Source of the DNA: Bradyrhizobium sp. NFR13
Lineage (GTDB): Bacteria; Pseudomonadota; Alphaproteobacteria; Rhizobiales; Xanthobacteraceae
DNA length: 64,000 nucleotides
Reading direction: 5' to 3'
Assembly (NCBI RefSeq): GCF_900114605.1
Contig: NZ_FOTP01000003.1
Coordinates: 310,001-374,000 of the forward strand
Shown here: positions 16,733-25,371 of the stretch, one piece after another
Layout of the letters: the number at the start of each line of letters is the position of its first letter
Position numbering within the stretch: position 1 is the first letter of the stretch
The notes under the pieces: model-generated
Told to the model about the DNA's origin: nothing
The model's input: only the letters and a program-made list of their open reading frames with translations
The model's database searches: none
Made by a program: the position numbers and the translations under genes

Positions 16733-17863
16733 ATGAGGCAGCGCGGTTTTCACGTGACGATTTGCGAGCAGGCCGAAACGTTGCGCGAGACCGATGCCGG
16801 TGTGCAGATCAGCCCGAACGGAACACGGGTGCTCGCATCCCTCGGCGTACTCGATGCGCTGCGAGATCTGGCAGTGGAGCCGACGGCCAAGACGATCCGT
16901 CTGTGGAATAGCGGCGAGACGTGGTCGCTGTTCGATCTCGGCACCATGTCCGTCGCCGAGTATGGTTTTCCCTATCTGATGGTCCATCGCGGCGACCTGC
17001 ACACGACGCTGGCAAACGCCGTGGAGCAACTCGATCCGGACGCGATCCGTCAGGGCGCCGGCGTTGTCGAGGTCGAGAACCGCACCGATGGCGTGACGGT
17101 GTCGTTGTCGAGTGGCGAACGCGTCAGCGGCGATATCCTGATCGGAGCGGATGGCATCCATTCGGGCGTACGAGAGGCGGTGTTCGGGTCCGGGCCAGCG
17201 CATTTCACCGGCTGTATAGCGTGGCGCGGCGTCATTCCATCTTCGCGCCTGCCCACGCATATTCGGCTGGACGTCGGGACGAATTGGGTCGGTCCCGGCC
17301 GGCATGTCGTGACCTATCCGCTAAGAGCCGGCAAACTCTTCAACTTCGTGGGCGTCGTCGAGCGCTCGGGATGGGAAACGGAATCCTGGACCTCCAAGGG
17401 CACACGTGAAGAATGCGCCGATGACTTCGCTGGATGGCACCCGGACGTTCATGCGCTCATCGATAATATCGACGTGCATTACCGATGGGCTTTGATGAGC
17501 CGACCGCCGATGGAGCGATGGTCAGCCGGACGCGTGGTTCTGGTCGGCGATGCCTGCCACCCGATGTTGCCATTCATGGCGCAGGGCGCCGTCATGGCGA
17601 TCGAAGATTCGATCACACTGGCACGCTGTCTTGCAAAAAGTCCCGACGACTATGTCGGCGCCTTTTCCACCTATGAAGCCGAGCGTGTGACGCGCGCAAA
17701 CCGCTGCATCGTTGCCGCCGAGCGAAACCGCGATATCTTCCACAATGAGCGTCTGATGGATTCAGGCGACGCAAGTCGCTATGTATCGACGCAGTGGAGC
17801 GAACCGAAGGTCCGCGACCGCTATCACTGGCTTTTCGCGCTCGATGCGGTAGGCGAGGACTGA
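16733..17863 (+). CDS. FAD-dependent monooxygenase (salicylate-hydroxylase-like) lacking its N-terminal FAD motif
   Basis: The 376-aa frame starts at MRQRGFHVTICEQAETLRETDAGVQISPNGTRVL, a point that in relatives lies about 25 residues inside the protein, after the GxGxxG strand-helix. That segment is absent: upstream in this frame there are only 11 codons before the receptor's stop at 16697, and no other frame of the 33-bp gap encodes it. The DG motif DILIGADGIHSGVREAVFG and GD motif VVLVGDACHPMLPFMAQGAVMAIEDS are intact, so the loss looks like a recent small deletion. It may make no working FAD enzyme. It resembles salicylate or 6-hydroxynicotinate hydroxylases, and by position belongs to the IclR-linked aromatic cluster. 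Confidence 0.75.
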   Translation: MRQRGFHVTICEQAETLRETDAGVQISPNGTRVLASLGVLDALRDLAVEPTAKTIRLWNSGETWSLFDLGTMSVAEYGFPYLMVHRGDLHTTLANAVEQLDPDAIRQGAGVVEVENRTDGVTVSLSSGERVSGDILIGADGIHSGVREAVFGSGPAHFTGCIAWRGVIPSSRLPTHIRLDVGTNWVGPGRHVVTYPLRAGKLFNFVGVVERSGWETESWTSKGTREECADDFAGWHPDVHALIDNIDVHYRWALMSRPPMERWSAGRVVLVGDACHPMLPFMAQGAVMAIEDSITLARCLAKSPDDYVGAFSTYEAERVTRANRCIVAAERNRDIFHNERLMDSGDASRYVSTQWSEPKVRDRYHWLFALDAVGED

Positions 17864-17991
17864 TGCCCACTCGATGAGCAAACTTACAGCTCCCGCTTGC
17901 CACCATCACGAAGGCGACCTGACTCATTCTGCCCAGATTCGGGCGTCCTCTTTGCCGGACAGCAGCTGCGGCAGCGGGCAATCCTGCGGCA

Positions 17992-18927
17992 CTATCCTGC
18001 CTTTCCCGCGATCCAAGTGCGCAGTCCCGCGAGCGTTCTAAATTCACCGGCAGATCGTGCACTTACTCCTGGAATGGCTTCGGACACCATCGCGCTCAAT
18101 GCGTGCCCCGGCCCCAGTTCCAAGAACGTGGTTGCTCCGGCCTCCGCGCAACTTTCCAAGCATCTTGCCCACTCGACGGTGTGGGAAATCTGATCGGCGA
18201 GCTTCGCCTTTCCCGACGCGATATCAAGTACGGCAGTTCCATCGATACCGCTATAAAGGCGAACGCCAGCTATTAGCGCCGGCCGGATTTCAGCGTCTTC
18301 CAAGGTCTTTGAGAAGGCTACAGATGCCGCCGCAAGCCGCCGTGTGTGCGAGGCAACATGAACTTTCAGACGCACTAATCGCTGGGCACCGCTCTGTAAC
18401 GCTTCTTTCTCGAACGCATCGAGTGCAGCAATCGCCCCGCCGACCACGAAGCCGTCACCGGGATCAACGATCGCGAGCCCAATATCCAACGCACCGCAAA
18501 ACGCCTCGATCGTCTTACGCGTTAGTCCCCGGACGAACGTCAGACCTTCCGCGTCGCGGCTGGCCTCATCCATTGCTTCCGCACGCATGGCGACAAGGTG
18601 GAGCGCATCGGCACCGCCAATTAATCCCGCGAGCGCCCACGCAGCGACCTCACCGACGCTGTAGCCCGCAAGCAAGCGGTGCCTCGGCAACGCATCGCCT
18701 AATGCAGCCTGGAGTGCGACAGCCTGCAGCACGCACAATATCTGCGCGGTCCGGTTCGCTTCCAGCACCCCCGACGCGGCATTCCGCACAATGTCACGCG
18801 GATCATTGCCATCGAGCAGCCCAGCAGCAATCTCGAACAGCTTGGATGCCTCCGGCGCGTCGGCGACGAGATCGAACATTCCAGCGTTCTGCTGGCCTTG
18901 ACCCGAACACAAGATGGCGAGTGACAT
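17992..18927 (-). CDS. mdcH: Malonate decarboxylase epsilon subunit (malonyl-CoA/ACP transacylase)
   Basis: A 311-aa acyltransferase that primes the enzyme by moving malonyl from malonyl-CoA to the MdcC carrier. Its start LCSGQGQQNAGMFDL, the nucleophile serine in AGYSVGEVAAWALAG (Ser about 90) and ELGPGHALSAMV fit FabD-like MdcH proteins. It is the last gene of the leftward mdc operon and is separated from mdcB by 81 bp that hold a transporter relic, unlike the tight spacing elsewhere in the operon. Confidence 0.92.
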   Translation of the reverse strand: MSLAILCSGQGQQNAGMFDLVADAPEASKLFEIAAGLLDGNDPRDIVRNAASGVLEANRTAQILCVLQAVALQAALGDALPRHRLLAGYSVGEVAAWALAGLIGGADALHLVAMRAEAMDEASRDAEGLTFVRGLTRKTIEAFCGALDIGLAIVDPGDGFVVGGAIAALDAFEKEALQSGAQRLVRLKVHVASHTRRLAAASVAFSKTLEDAEIRPALIAGVRLYSGIDGTAVLDIASGKAKLADQISHTVEWARCLESCAEAGATTFLELGPGHALSAMVSEAIPGVSARSAGEFRTLAGLRTWIAGKAG

Positions 18928-18935
18928 CGGCGATC

Positions 18936-19004
18936 CTATCGCGGATAGAGGAGCAGGATCGCGAGGAAAATGGGGACGAGCCCCTTCAGAACGATCGAGA
19001 CCAT
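18936..19004 (-). pseudogene. 22-codon relic of an AEC-type (MdcF-like) malonate transporter gene
   Basis: Between mdcB and mdcH a short frame encodes MVSIVLKGLVPIFLAILL followed by four residues and a stop. Auxin-efflux-carrier (AEC) proteins, which include the malonate carrier MdcF, begin in just this way: a short hydrophobic helix with VPIFL-like sequence and then GY in place of the LY here. The gap is where a transporter gene often sits in mdc operons. I infer that most of the gene has been deleted. A genuine 22-aa membrane peptide is the alternative. Confidence 0.45.
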
Positions 19005-19008
19005 GGCG

Positions 19009-19845
19009 TTATGACTCCTGCCCTTCGACGAACAGCGCCATTCCGAGAAGGTCGGCACAACCGCCGGGGCTCAGCCTGCGGGCGATAAACGCTTTGTGCA
19101 TGGTGATGGCACGTGCGCGCCACGCAGATGCGCCGCAACCGCCCGCATCAATGAACGCGCGTGCCTGACCTTGCGCGAACGCGAGTCCTTCAGCGCCGCC
19201 GCGATATAGGAGGTTGGTGTCCGCGACCCTTGCCACAAGCGTCATCAGAGCATGGACTTGCGCGGCTTCCGGATTGCCAGGGGCGAGGCAGCGTCCTTCC
19301 GCGAGCGCAGGAAGCGCGGTCGCGTAAAGCGAAGGAAAGCCCGCCGAAGCCTCCGCGCGTGCGCCTCCCGCGCCATGCTGCCGCGCGGCTGCGCTGCCGT
19401 GGCTGTGAAGCATGACCGGACCGCCGACGATCTCCGGGCCCCAGCGACGCGCGACGATCGCCCCAAGTGTGCCTGGCATGGCGTAACGCGCGCGAAATCC
19501 TGCTGCCGCGCATAGAAGTCCCATACCGAAGATCGCGCCGCGATGGGTATTCACGCCACCGGTGACAGCCATCATGGCGATCTCAGCCTCGACCCCGATC
19601 GCCCGAAGGCGCCCCATTTCGGCACCAGCAGCCCCTGCGTCCGCCAAGCGCGCGAAGAACGGCCCAAGCGTATCCGCGCTGCGATCCATCATCGCCACAT
19701 CCATGTCGTCATGCGCGCCGTTATCGACCGGGCTGACGAGACCGGGCTTTGGATAGGTGGCAATTTCATGTTTGAGGCAGACAGTTGCAGCACGGCCGAT
19801 AGCCTCCGCATCCACCCGTTCGGACGGCTGAAGAAGCGCGGTCAT
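19009..19845 (-). CDS. mdcB: Triphosphoribosyl-dephospho-CoA synthase MdcB
   Basis: A 278-aa enzyme of the CitG/MdcB family that makes 2'-(5''-triphosphoribosyl)-3'-dephospho-CoA, precursor of the malonate decarboxylase prosthetic group, from ATP and dephospho-CoA. Family signs are EIATYPKPGLVSPVDNGAHDDMD, GGVNTHRGAIFGMGLL and VADTNLLYRGGAEGL. Its start overlaps the mdcG stop by 4 bp, consistent with translational coupling; MdcG then transfers the product onto MdcC. Confidence 0.94.
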   Translation of the reverse strand: MTALLQPSERVDAEAIGRAATVCLKHEIATYPKPGLVSPVDNGAHDDMDVAMMDRSADTLGPFFARLADAGAAGAEMGRLRAIGVEAEIAMMAVTGGVNTHRGAIFGMGLLCAAAGFRARYAMPGTLGAIVARRWGPEIVGGPVMLHSHGSAAARQHGAGGARAEASAGFPSLYATALPALAEGRCLAPGNPEAAQVHALMTLVARVADTNLLYRGGAEGLAFAQGQARAFIDAGGCGASAWRARAITMHKAFIARRLSPGGCADLLGMALFVEGQES

Positions 19846-20471
19846 GCGAACACCGACTGACGCGGGATTATCTGATTGCCGTCACGAGCCTTGGCCAGAA
19901 CGTCGGAAGCGCCACTGGCCCATTCGCGCCATTGGATCGCAAGTCCACTGGGCGCGACGAGCTCGCCGTCGATCCCCATCGGGGCCGACGCTTCGATAGG
20001 AGCGATAGCCGCAACGAGGGCGTCGGCGTCACGCGTCGTCAAGACCTGCCACAGCAGATCGACGTCTGACGTGGCCGAGACATATGGCAAGTTGGTCAGA
20101 TACTCCCAGGCCAGGCTGCCGAAACAGCGAACGTCGGGCTCGACCGCGACCAGCGCGGCGAGCGTCGAACGCCACGCGACCGGAGCGAAAGGAATCGCAT
20201 CGGCCAGTAAAGGCGGCAGACTGGTTGACGTAACCACCTCGGATGCCACCGTGAAGGCCAGGCGCTGCTTGCCCATCGACGGCGGAAGCGGGAGGCCGAG
20301 CGGCACCTTGCCCGCGACATCGCTGCAGAGCCTCCGACGCGCAATGAGCGGCCGCCCGAGGATCGCCCATTCCTCGATGGTCGAAATCGCCTTGAGGTTC
20401 GGCTGCGCGTCGACCAGAGCGGGCCAGGCGGCCGGATCGATATGCACTATCTGATGTCTGTCGAGATGCAT
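19842..20471 (-). CDS. mdcG: Malonate decarboxylase holo-ACP synthase MdcG
   Basis: A 209-aa phosphoribosyl-dephospho-CoA transferase that attaches the prosthetic group to a serine of MdcC. It carries the nucleotidyltransferase-type pattern FGSLAWEYLT...TSDVDLLW with the paired aspartates in SDVDLL, and begins LDRHQIVHIDPAAW as MdcG proteins do. It lies 4 bp downstream of mdcE and overlaps mdcB. Confidence 0.93.
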   Translation of the reverse strand: MHLDRHQIVHIDPAAWPALVDAQPNLKAISTIEEWAILGRPLIARRRLCSDVAGKVPLGLPLPPSMGKQRLAFTVASEVVTSTSLPPLLADAIPFAPVAWRSTLAALVAVEPDVRCFGSLAWEYLTNLPYVSATSDVDLLWQVLTTRDADALVAAIAPIEASAPMGIDGELVAPSGLAIQWREWASGASDVLAKARDGNQIIPRQSVFA

Positions 20472-20475
20472 CGGA

Positions 20476-21195
20476 TCATCCCCTTGCCTGCGCGAGTGTC
20501 ACGACCTCATTGGCGATGATTGCCGCCTTTGGACGGCCGCCACGCACCTTGCCGAGCGTTGCGCGGTCATCACCGTTCCGCGGTCGCGCCAGCAGTGCCG
20601 CCAGCTTGTCCGAGAGCGGCGCGTCAGGATCCCACGTTTCGGCGATCGCGCCGGTTTGGGCGAGATTGTCGAGCCCCGGTGCGAATACCGGGGTGGCCTT
20701 GGCCTTTTCCTTCAACACTTCAATAGAAAGCTTGGTGACGCGCGCCATTGACGGGAGGTCCATGACCTCCGGGTGAGCCCCCGGCAGGGCAACGAGCGTG
20801 CCGCACGCCAATGCTGTCGCGATGAAAGCGCCAGCCGCGCTGCCGCCGTAGAGCAGACCGATCGTGCGGTGACCATGCGCCTCTGCCAGCAACAGGGACT
20901 TGGCGAGATGCGCGAGATATTCGTTGAGCCCGAGCATCTCGTCGCGTCGGCTCATCCGCTGGCTCGACGTATCCACCAGGAGCAAGATCGGCCGACCATC
21001 GCCACTATTGGCAAGCGTCAGTACATGCGCGGCAAGCTGGAGCGCCTCGTCGACACCGATCGCGCCGCCGCCGCCCGCGCCGATCACATGAACCGAGAGG
21101 GTCCCCATCGCCCCCATGCCAAATGACAGATTGCCATGAGTCGTGACATCGTGCCCCAATGGAAACAGCGAATTCAGGATTTCAGCGGGCGTCAT
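20476..21195 (-). CDS. mdcE: Malonate decarboxylase gamma subunit
   Basis: A 239-aa subunit of the carboxy-lyase part, from the ATG at 21195, which overlaps the end of mdcD by 14 bp. It begins MTPAEILNSLFP and contains GNLSFGMGAMGTLSVHVIGAGGGGAIGVDEAL and GGSAAGAFIATALA, the crotonase-like fold used with MdcD to decarboxylate malonyl-S-ACP to acetyl-S-ACP and CO2 without biotin. The longer open frame upstream of 21195 is antisense/frame noise inside mdcD. Confidence 0.93.
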   Translation of the reverse strand: MTPAEILNSLFPLGHDVTTHGNLSFGMGAMGTLSVHVIGAGGGGAIGVDEALQLAAHVLTLANSGDGRPILLLVDTSSQRMSRRDEMLGLNEYLAHLAKSLLLAEAHGHRTIGLLYGGSAAGAFIATALACGTLVALPGAHPEVMDLPSMARVTKLSIEVLKEKAKATPVFAPGLDNLAQTGAIAETWDPDAPLSDKLAALLARPRNGDDRATLGKVRGGRPKAAIIANEVVTLAQARG

Positions 21196-22084
21196 CGGCA
21201 CTCTCCCTATGTTCAGCGGCCAGCGCGATGAAGCGATCCGCTGGCATGTCTGGCACCGAATCCGGGTCGTCGATGCCGAGTGTGGCCCAGATGTCAGTGG
21301 CGTCGGCCGCCTCGCCGAACCGGGCGATGCGTCGTTGGAGTCGCCTCTGTTCGGCGGCCAAGGTTTTTGCGTCGAGCACAGCCGGACGCGCCAGCGCCAC
21401 GATCGCGGCGTTCCGGAATGCCAGGACGTCATCATCGACAAACGCGTCCGCACCACCGATCAGCATTCGCTGCTTGCCCCCCATCGTTCGCCACACAAAC
21501 GCACGATCACGCGAGTCGAACTCCTCGACGCCCTTGTTCGTCTCGATCACTTCGGGGCCTGATACGCTGATGCGGCCCTGTTCGGACACGATCAGTGTCG
21601 AGCAGCACCCCGCAATCAGACCGCCGCCGCCATAACATCCGGCGCGTCCTCCGATCAGCCCGACGACGCGAACTCCAGCCATCCGCGCTTGCACGATGGC
21701 GCGGATAATCTCCGCGATCGCCAGTTCTCCGGCATTGGCCTCCTGCAAGCGCACACCACCAGTGTCGAACGCAATGACCACGTCGCGCTTCATTGCTTTT
21801 GCAGCCTGCAGCAACCCTGTGAGCTTGGCGCCATGGACCTCGCCGAACGCGCCCCCCATGAATCGCCCCTCTTGCGCGGCGACCAGCACGTTCGTGCCAT
21901 CAATCGCCGCCGCGCCGACGACAATGCCGTCGTCAAATTGTACTGGAAGATCGAAGACCGCGAGATGCGGGCTGATCTCACGACGCTCGGGGCCTACGAA
22001 TTCCACAAAACTATCGCGATCGACGAGCGCTGCAACACGTTCACGCGCGCCTGCCTCGTACCAACTTTTCTGTGTATTGCTCAT
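21182..22084 (-). CDS. mdcD: Malonate decarboxylase beta subunit
   Basis: A 300-aa carboxyltransferase-fold protein. SWYEAGARERVAALVDRDSFVEFVGP at the start, AAQEGRFMGGAFGEVHGAKLTGLLQ and the glycine-rich RAGCYGGGGLIAGCCSTLIVSEQGRISVSGPEVIE centre are typical of MdcD. It forms the decarboxylase active site with MdcE. Its start overlaps the mdcC stop by 4 bp, as expected for a coupled complex subunit. Confidence 0.94.
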   Translation of the reverse strand: MSNTQKSWYEAGARERVAALVDRDSFVEFVGPERREISPHLAVFDLPVQFDDGIVVGAAAIDGTNVLVAAQEGRFMGGAFGEVHGAKLTGLLQAAKAMKRDVVIAFDTGGVRLQEANAGELAIAEIIRAIVQARMAGVRVVGLIGGRAGCYGGGGLIAGCCSTLIVSEQGRISVSGPEVIETNKGVEEFDSRDRAFVWRTMGGKQRMLIGGADAFVDDDVLAFRNAAIVALARPAVLDAKTLAAEQRRLQRRIARFGEAADATDIWATLGIDDPDSVPDMPADRFIALAAEHRESADDAR

Positions 22085-22398
22085 GCCTCGGGCTCCTCGA
22101 TCGAGCGGACGCCCTGGGCGAGCCGCAACGAAACAGTGTCAGGCCGAGCGCCGCCATCGTTGATCGCAATGCGCAGTCCCCCAGCGGCGCGGCGTGCGAC
22201 AAAGTCAGCGGTCACTGCTTCCCACAGGGGCCGAAAGCCGTGAGCAGCGGTGTTCACCTCGATGGTGCAGCGACCGGGTGCTCCACCTCGTTCGAGCAAT
22301 ATTTCGAGATTGCCGGAGGCTACGACCCCGACCAGCGCCATCGGACGCGTACCCGTGGGTGCATTGGGTGCCGCCAGATCGAACGACAGTTTTTCCAT
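22081..22398 (-). CDS. mdcC: Malonate decarboxylase acyl carrier protein (delta subunit)
   Basis: A 105-aa acyl carrier protein from the ATG at 22398, behind GGAGGAACGG. The short segment VVASGNLEILLE holds the serine (about residue 29) that should carry the phosphoribosyl-dephospho-CoA group, and ends of the protein (RPLWEAVTADFVARR, DTVSLRLAQ) match MdcC. It swings malonyl and acetyl thioesters between MdcA, MdcD/E and MdcH. Confidence 0.93.
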   Translation of the reverse strand: MEKLSFDLAAPNAPTGTRPMALVGVVASGNLEILLERGGAPGRCTIEVNTAAHGFRPLWEAVTADFVARRAAGGLRIAINDGGARPDTVSLRLAQGVRSIEEPEA

Positions 22399-22409
22399 GA
22401 CCGTTCCTC

Positions 22410-24056
22410 CTACCAGTTGCGAAAGCGGTTCGGCGGACGATACAGCCCACCCGATGCGAGCATGAGATCCTTGATTGAGCGGGCGGCGAGTATATTGCGG
22501 TTGGCATCGAGTGGATCGATGCCAAGATCCTCGGGACGCTGGATCACCTTGCGCTCGCGCAGCCGCTCGACCATCGCCTTGTCGCGCCCACGGCCGACCT
22601 CGGTGAAGCCGGCGATGCCGCGGATCGCGTGCTCGCGCTCGTTCTTGTCGCGACACAGCAGAAGGTTGGCGATCCCTTCCTCGGTCACGATATGCGTCGT
22701 GTCATCGGCGTAGACCATGATCGGGGCCAGTGGCAGATTCAGTTTCTCGGCAAGTTCGAGAGCGCCTAGCTTCTCAACGAACAACGGGGCGTTTCCCTCC
22801 CCGAACGTTTCGCCAATCTGTACAACCAGCTTGCGGCCGCGTCTGAGCGCTGCGTGGGCATCAGGATCTGCCTCGGCACCCGCTTGTAACCATGGCGCAC
22901 TCGGATGCCGCCTGCCGCGCGCGTCGGATCCCATGTTGGGCGCGCCGCCGAAACCCGCGACGCGATCCGCAGTCACGGTCGAGCTGTGCCCGGAGAGATC
23001 GATTTGCAGTGTCGAGCCGATGAACATATCGCATGCATAGAGCCCCGCAGTTTGGCTGAAGGCGCGGTTCGACCGCAGCGACCCGTCAGGACCGGTGAAG
23101 AAGATGTCAGACCGGGCAGCGAGGTAATCCTCCATACCGACCTCAGATCCGAAGCAATGGATCTGCTCGACCCATCCTGCCTCGATCGCAGGAATGAGGG
23201 TCGGATGCGGATTCAGCGCCCAGTGCGTACAGATCTTACCTTTCAGGCCAAGCTTCTCGCCATAGGTCGGCAGCAGAAGTTCGATCGCCGCAGTATTGAA
23301 GCCGATGCCGTGGTTGAGCCGGCGAACACCATACGGCGCATAGAGGCCCTTGATTGCTATCATCGCGGTGAGGATCTGTGTCTCCGTCATCGCCGCCGGA
23401 TCGCGCGTGAACAGTGGCTCGACATAGAAGGGTTTCTTGGCATCGACGACGAAATGAATTTGATCACCGGGAATATCGACACGCGGCAGCGTGTCCACAA
23501 TCTCGCCAACCTGAGCCACGACCAGGCCACTGCCGAAGCTTGTCGCCTCGACCACGGTCGGCGTGTCCTCGGTGTTGGGACCCGTGTAAAGGTTGCCATG
23601 GCGATCTGCACTGACCGCCGCGATCAGCGCGACCTGCGGTGTCAGATCTACGAAATAGCGTGCGAACAGCTCTAGATAGGTGTGAACGGCGCCCAGCTCG
23701 ATCTTGCCGCCGAAAAGCATCTGCGCAATCCGCGCGGATTGCGGCCCCGAATAGGAAAAATCGAGACGCTTTGCGATGCCCTTGTCGAATAGGTCGAGAT
23801 GCTCGGGAAGGACGACGCCGGACTGCACCATGTGAAGGTCGTGGATGCGCGTCGGATCCATATCGGCCAGCGCACCTGCAAGCAAATCAGCCTGTTTCTG
23901 GTTATCGCCTTCCAAGCAGACCCGATCGCCCGGTCGCAAGACTGCTTCGAAGAAATCGACGAGCCTGTCGACGTCGATCAGCTTTCCGTCTGCGAATGAG
24001 GCACCTGCCGCAATCCGCTCCGCACGCACGCGCTTTCGAGTGTCCCATTGTCTCAT
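22410..24056 (-). CDS. mdcA: Malonate decarboxylase alpha subunit (acetyl-S-ACP:malonate ACP transferase)
   Basis: A 548-aa CoA-transferase-like subunit that exchanges acetyl on MdcC for free malonate. The ATG at 24056 (MRQWDTRKR) is 12 codons inside the longest frame and follows an AGAGGAT site. Recognisable blocks are LEGDNQKQADLLAGALADMDP, NLYTGPNTEDTPTVVEAT, VDAKKPFYVEPLFTRDPA and GGAPNMGSDARGRRHPS. It is the first gene of mdcACDEGBH, which lacks a transporter and a dedicated LysR-type regulator in this window. Confidence 0.95.
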   Translation of the reverse strand: MRQWDTRKRVRAERIAAGASFADGKLIDVDRLVDFFEAVLRPGDRVCLEGDNQKQADLLAGALADMDPTRIHDLHMVQSGVVLPEHLDLFDKGIAKRLDFSYSGPQSARIAQMLFGGKIELGAVHTYLELFARYFVDLTPQVALIAAVSADRHGNLYTGPNTEDTPTVVEATSFGSGLVVAQVGEIVDTLPRVDIPGDQIHFVVDAKKPFYVEPLFTRDPAAMTETQILTAMIAIKGLYAPYGVRRLNHGIGFNTAAIELLLPTYGEKLGLKGKICTHWALNPHPTLIPAIEAGWVEQIHCFGSEVGMEDYLAARSDIFFTGPDGSLRSNRAFSQTAGLYACDMFIGSTLQIDLSGHSSTVTADRVAGFGGAPNMGSDARGRRHPSAPWLQAGAEADPDAHAALRRGRKLVVQIGETFGEGNAPLFVEKLGALELAEKLNLPLAPIMVYADDTTHIVTEEGIANLLLCRDKNEREHAIRGIAGFTEVGRGRDKAMVERLRERKVIQRPEDLGIDPLDANRNILAARSIKDLMLASGGLYRPPNRFRNW

Positions 24057-24159
24057 AGCACCATCCTCTGTTGGCGGATGCCAGCGGGGCAAGTCTGGAG
24101 TATCGAACGGCCAGCGGGCATTCCGGAAGTACCGAAACCTTCAGGCGCGGCGACGACAC

Positions 24160-24171
24160 GATCAATTGATC
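24160..24171. promoter_or_regulatory. Perfect 12-bp palindrome upstream of mdcA
   Basis: GATCAATTGATC is fully symmetric and lies 104 bp upstream of the mdcA ATG, a fair place for an operator or activator site. AT-rich self-complementary sequence can occur by chance, and no mdc-specific regulator gene is next to it. Confidence 0.3.
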
Positions 24172-24433
24172 ACGATAGAAGCCTATTGTGTAGGTGGATC
24201 ACCTTGGCGCCATCACCGCGCCAAGTCGCACCAATCCCAAGTAACCGTTGGTAGTTGGCTTAATTGCGACCAGGTTTTTGAACCTCCGCCTACGAAGATC
24301 ATGGTAGGCCCCCGCGGCATGCCGGGCAGATCGGTCCATAGCGGCTTGGCTTTCTTGGATAATGATAAGTTCCTCCTCCTCCCACTCAGAGGCGCGCGGC
24401 ATCGCTCGAAGTTGATTTCCGCGCTTGAATCAC

Positions 24434-24469
24434 AATTTCATATATGGAATACATAAATCACTAATGGAA
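24434..24469. promoter_or_regulatory. Triple heptamer, PcaU/PobR-like IclR operator candidate
   Basis: Heptamers ATTTCAT (24434-24440, reverse) and ATGGAAT (24443-24449) form an inverted pair with a 2-bp gap; a second ATGGAAT at 24463-24469 repeats the forward unit with start-to-start spacing of 20 bp. IclR-type PcaU/PobR sites are built as a palindrome plus a spaced direct repeat. An iclR gene lies 3 kb downstream at the end of the rightward set. Site and partner are inferred. Confidence 0.4.
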
Positions 24470-24500
24470 TCTCCGTACCGGAACATGCTGCGGCGCGGCA

Positions 24501-25313
24501 ATGCCCCAACCCTACGGGGCCCCCTATGAAGCAACCTCGAGGCGAGACATGTTTGGAGAGTACGAACTCAAGCCTAATAGCGGCGTCAATCCTCCCTATT
24601 CTCCGGCTTATCCCGTTGAATGGGGCTGCACGTTGCGAACCCTCCAGATCATCACGCGCGTAGACCGGTTCAAGCTCAGCACGTTGCTAGCGGATACACC
24701 GTTCGATCTGATCAACGATCGCGTTGCATTTCAGTACATGTTGTCTCCAGGGCACGCGCTGGCGATGCACACGGGTCAGATGTTCGATCTGATGATCACG
24801 GTCCCGGTCCGTTACGAAGATCTTTTCACGCATACTCACATCTACATGTATTGCAGCGATCCGATGGGGATTTGCGCCGGACGGGAGGTCTTCGGTTACA
24901 CCAAGAAGGATACAAGCTACGCATTCGAGGAGGCGCTCGACCACACGATCGTCGGCAAGGTGAAGCGCAGAGGCACGCCACTGGCCGATTTTAGTTTCGT
25001 CCCGGATCAGGCAGCCCCGGTCGTCAGCCTGGTTGACGGTCCGGATCAACCCGTCGGCGAAATTCATGTGCGACGACTGCCGCACCCCGAGCGTCTGGCC
25101 ACGGCCTATGCTGATGTCGTCTACCGCAGAACCCCACTTGAATACTCAGCGCCGCTTGCCGGACGCGCGCAGATGACACTGCACGAATCCTCTTTTGACC
25201 CAATCGCAGACCTGAGGCCGGAAATACTGGGAGCCCGCTTCATGTATTCGGATGTCTATGGCGGCGGCTTCGACGTCGAGGACAGGAGGCTCATCAAGCG
25301 TCTGAACGTGTGA
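24501..25313 (+). CDS. Acetoacetate decarboxylase family protein
   Basis: A 270-aa cytoplasmic protein of the ADC family. The central EVFGYTKKDTSYAFE carries the paired lysines of the family; in true acetoacetate decarboxylase one forms the Schiff base and the other tunes its pKa. The typical C-terminal ARFMYSDVYGGGFDVED is also present. An ATG at 24549 behind GAGGCGA is an alternative start giving 254 aa. It stands first in a rightward set with an orphan receptor, an SDR and an IclR regulator. Acetoacetate or another beta-keto acid could be the substrate; family members also do aldol and dehydratase chemistry. Confidence 0.85.
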   Translation: MPQPYGAPYEATSRRDMFGEYELKPNSGVNPPYSPAYPVEWGCTLRTLQIITRVDRFKLSTLLADTPFDLINDRVAFQYMLSPGHALAMHTGQMFDLMITVPVRYEDLFTHTHIYMYCSDPMGICAGREVFGYTKKDTSYAFEEALDHTIVGKVKRRGTPLADFSFVPDQAAPVVSLVDGPDQPVGEIHVRRLPHPERLATAYADVVYRRTPLEYSAPLAGRAQMTLHESSFDPIADLRPEILGARFMYSDVYGGGFDVEDRRLIKRLNV

Positions 25314-25371
25314 GCTATCCAGCATCATCGATTCAAGTGGCATCAGACCACGTCGAGAGGGAGGAGATCCA

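Larger units (their letters stand above)
24057..24500. other. 444-bp divergent intergenic region, mdc promoter side
   Basis: No convincing coding sequence lies here. It separates mdcA from the divergent acetoacetate-decarboxylase-like gene and so should hold promoters for both. Two symmetric elements stand out: a perfect palindrome at 24160-24171 nearer mdcA and a triple heptamer at 24434-24469 nearer the rightward gene. Confidence 0.7.
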
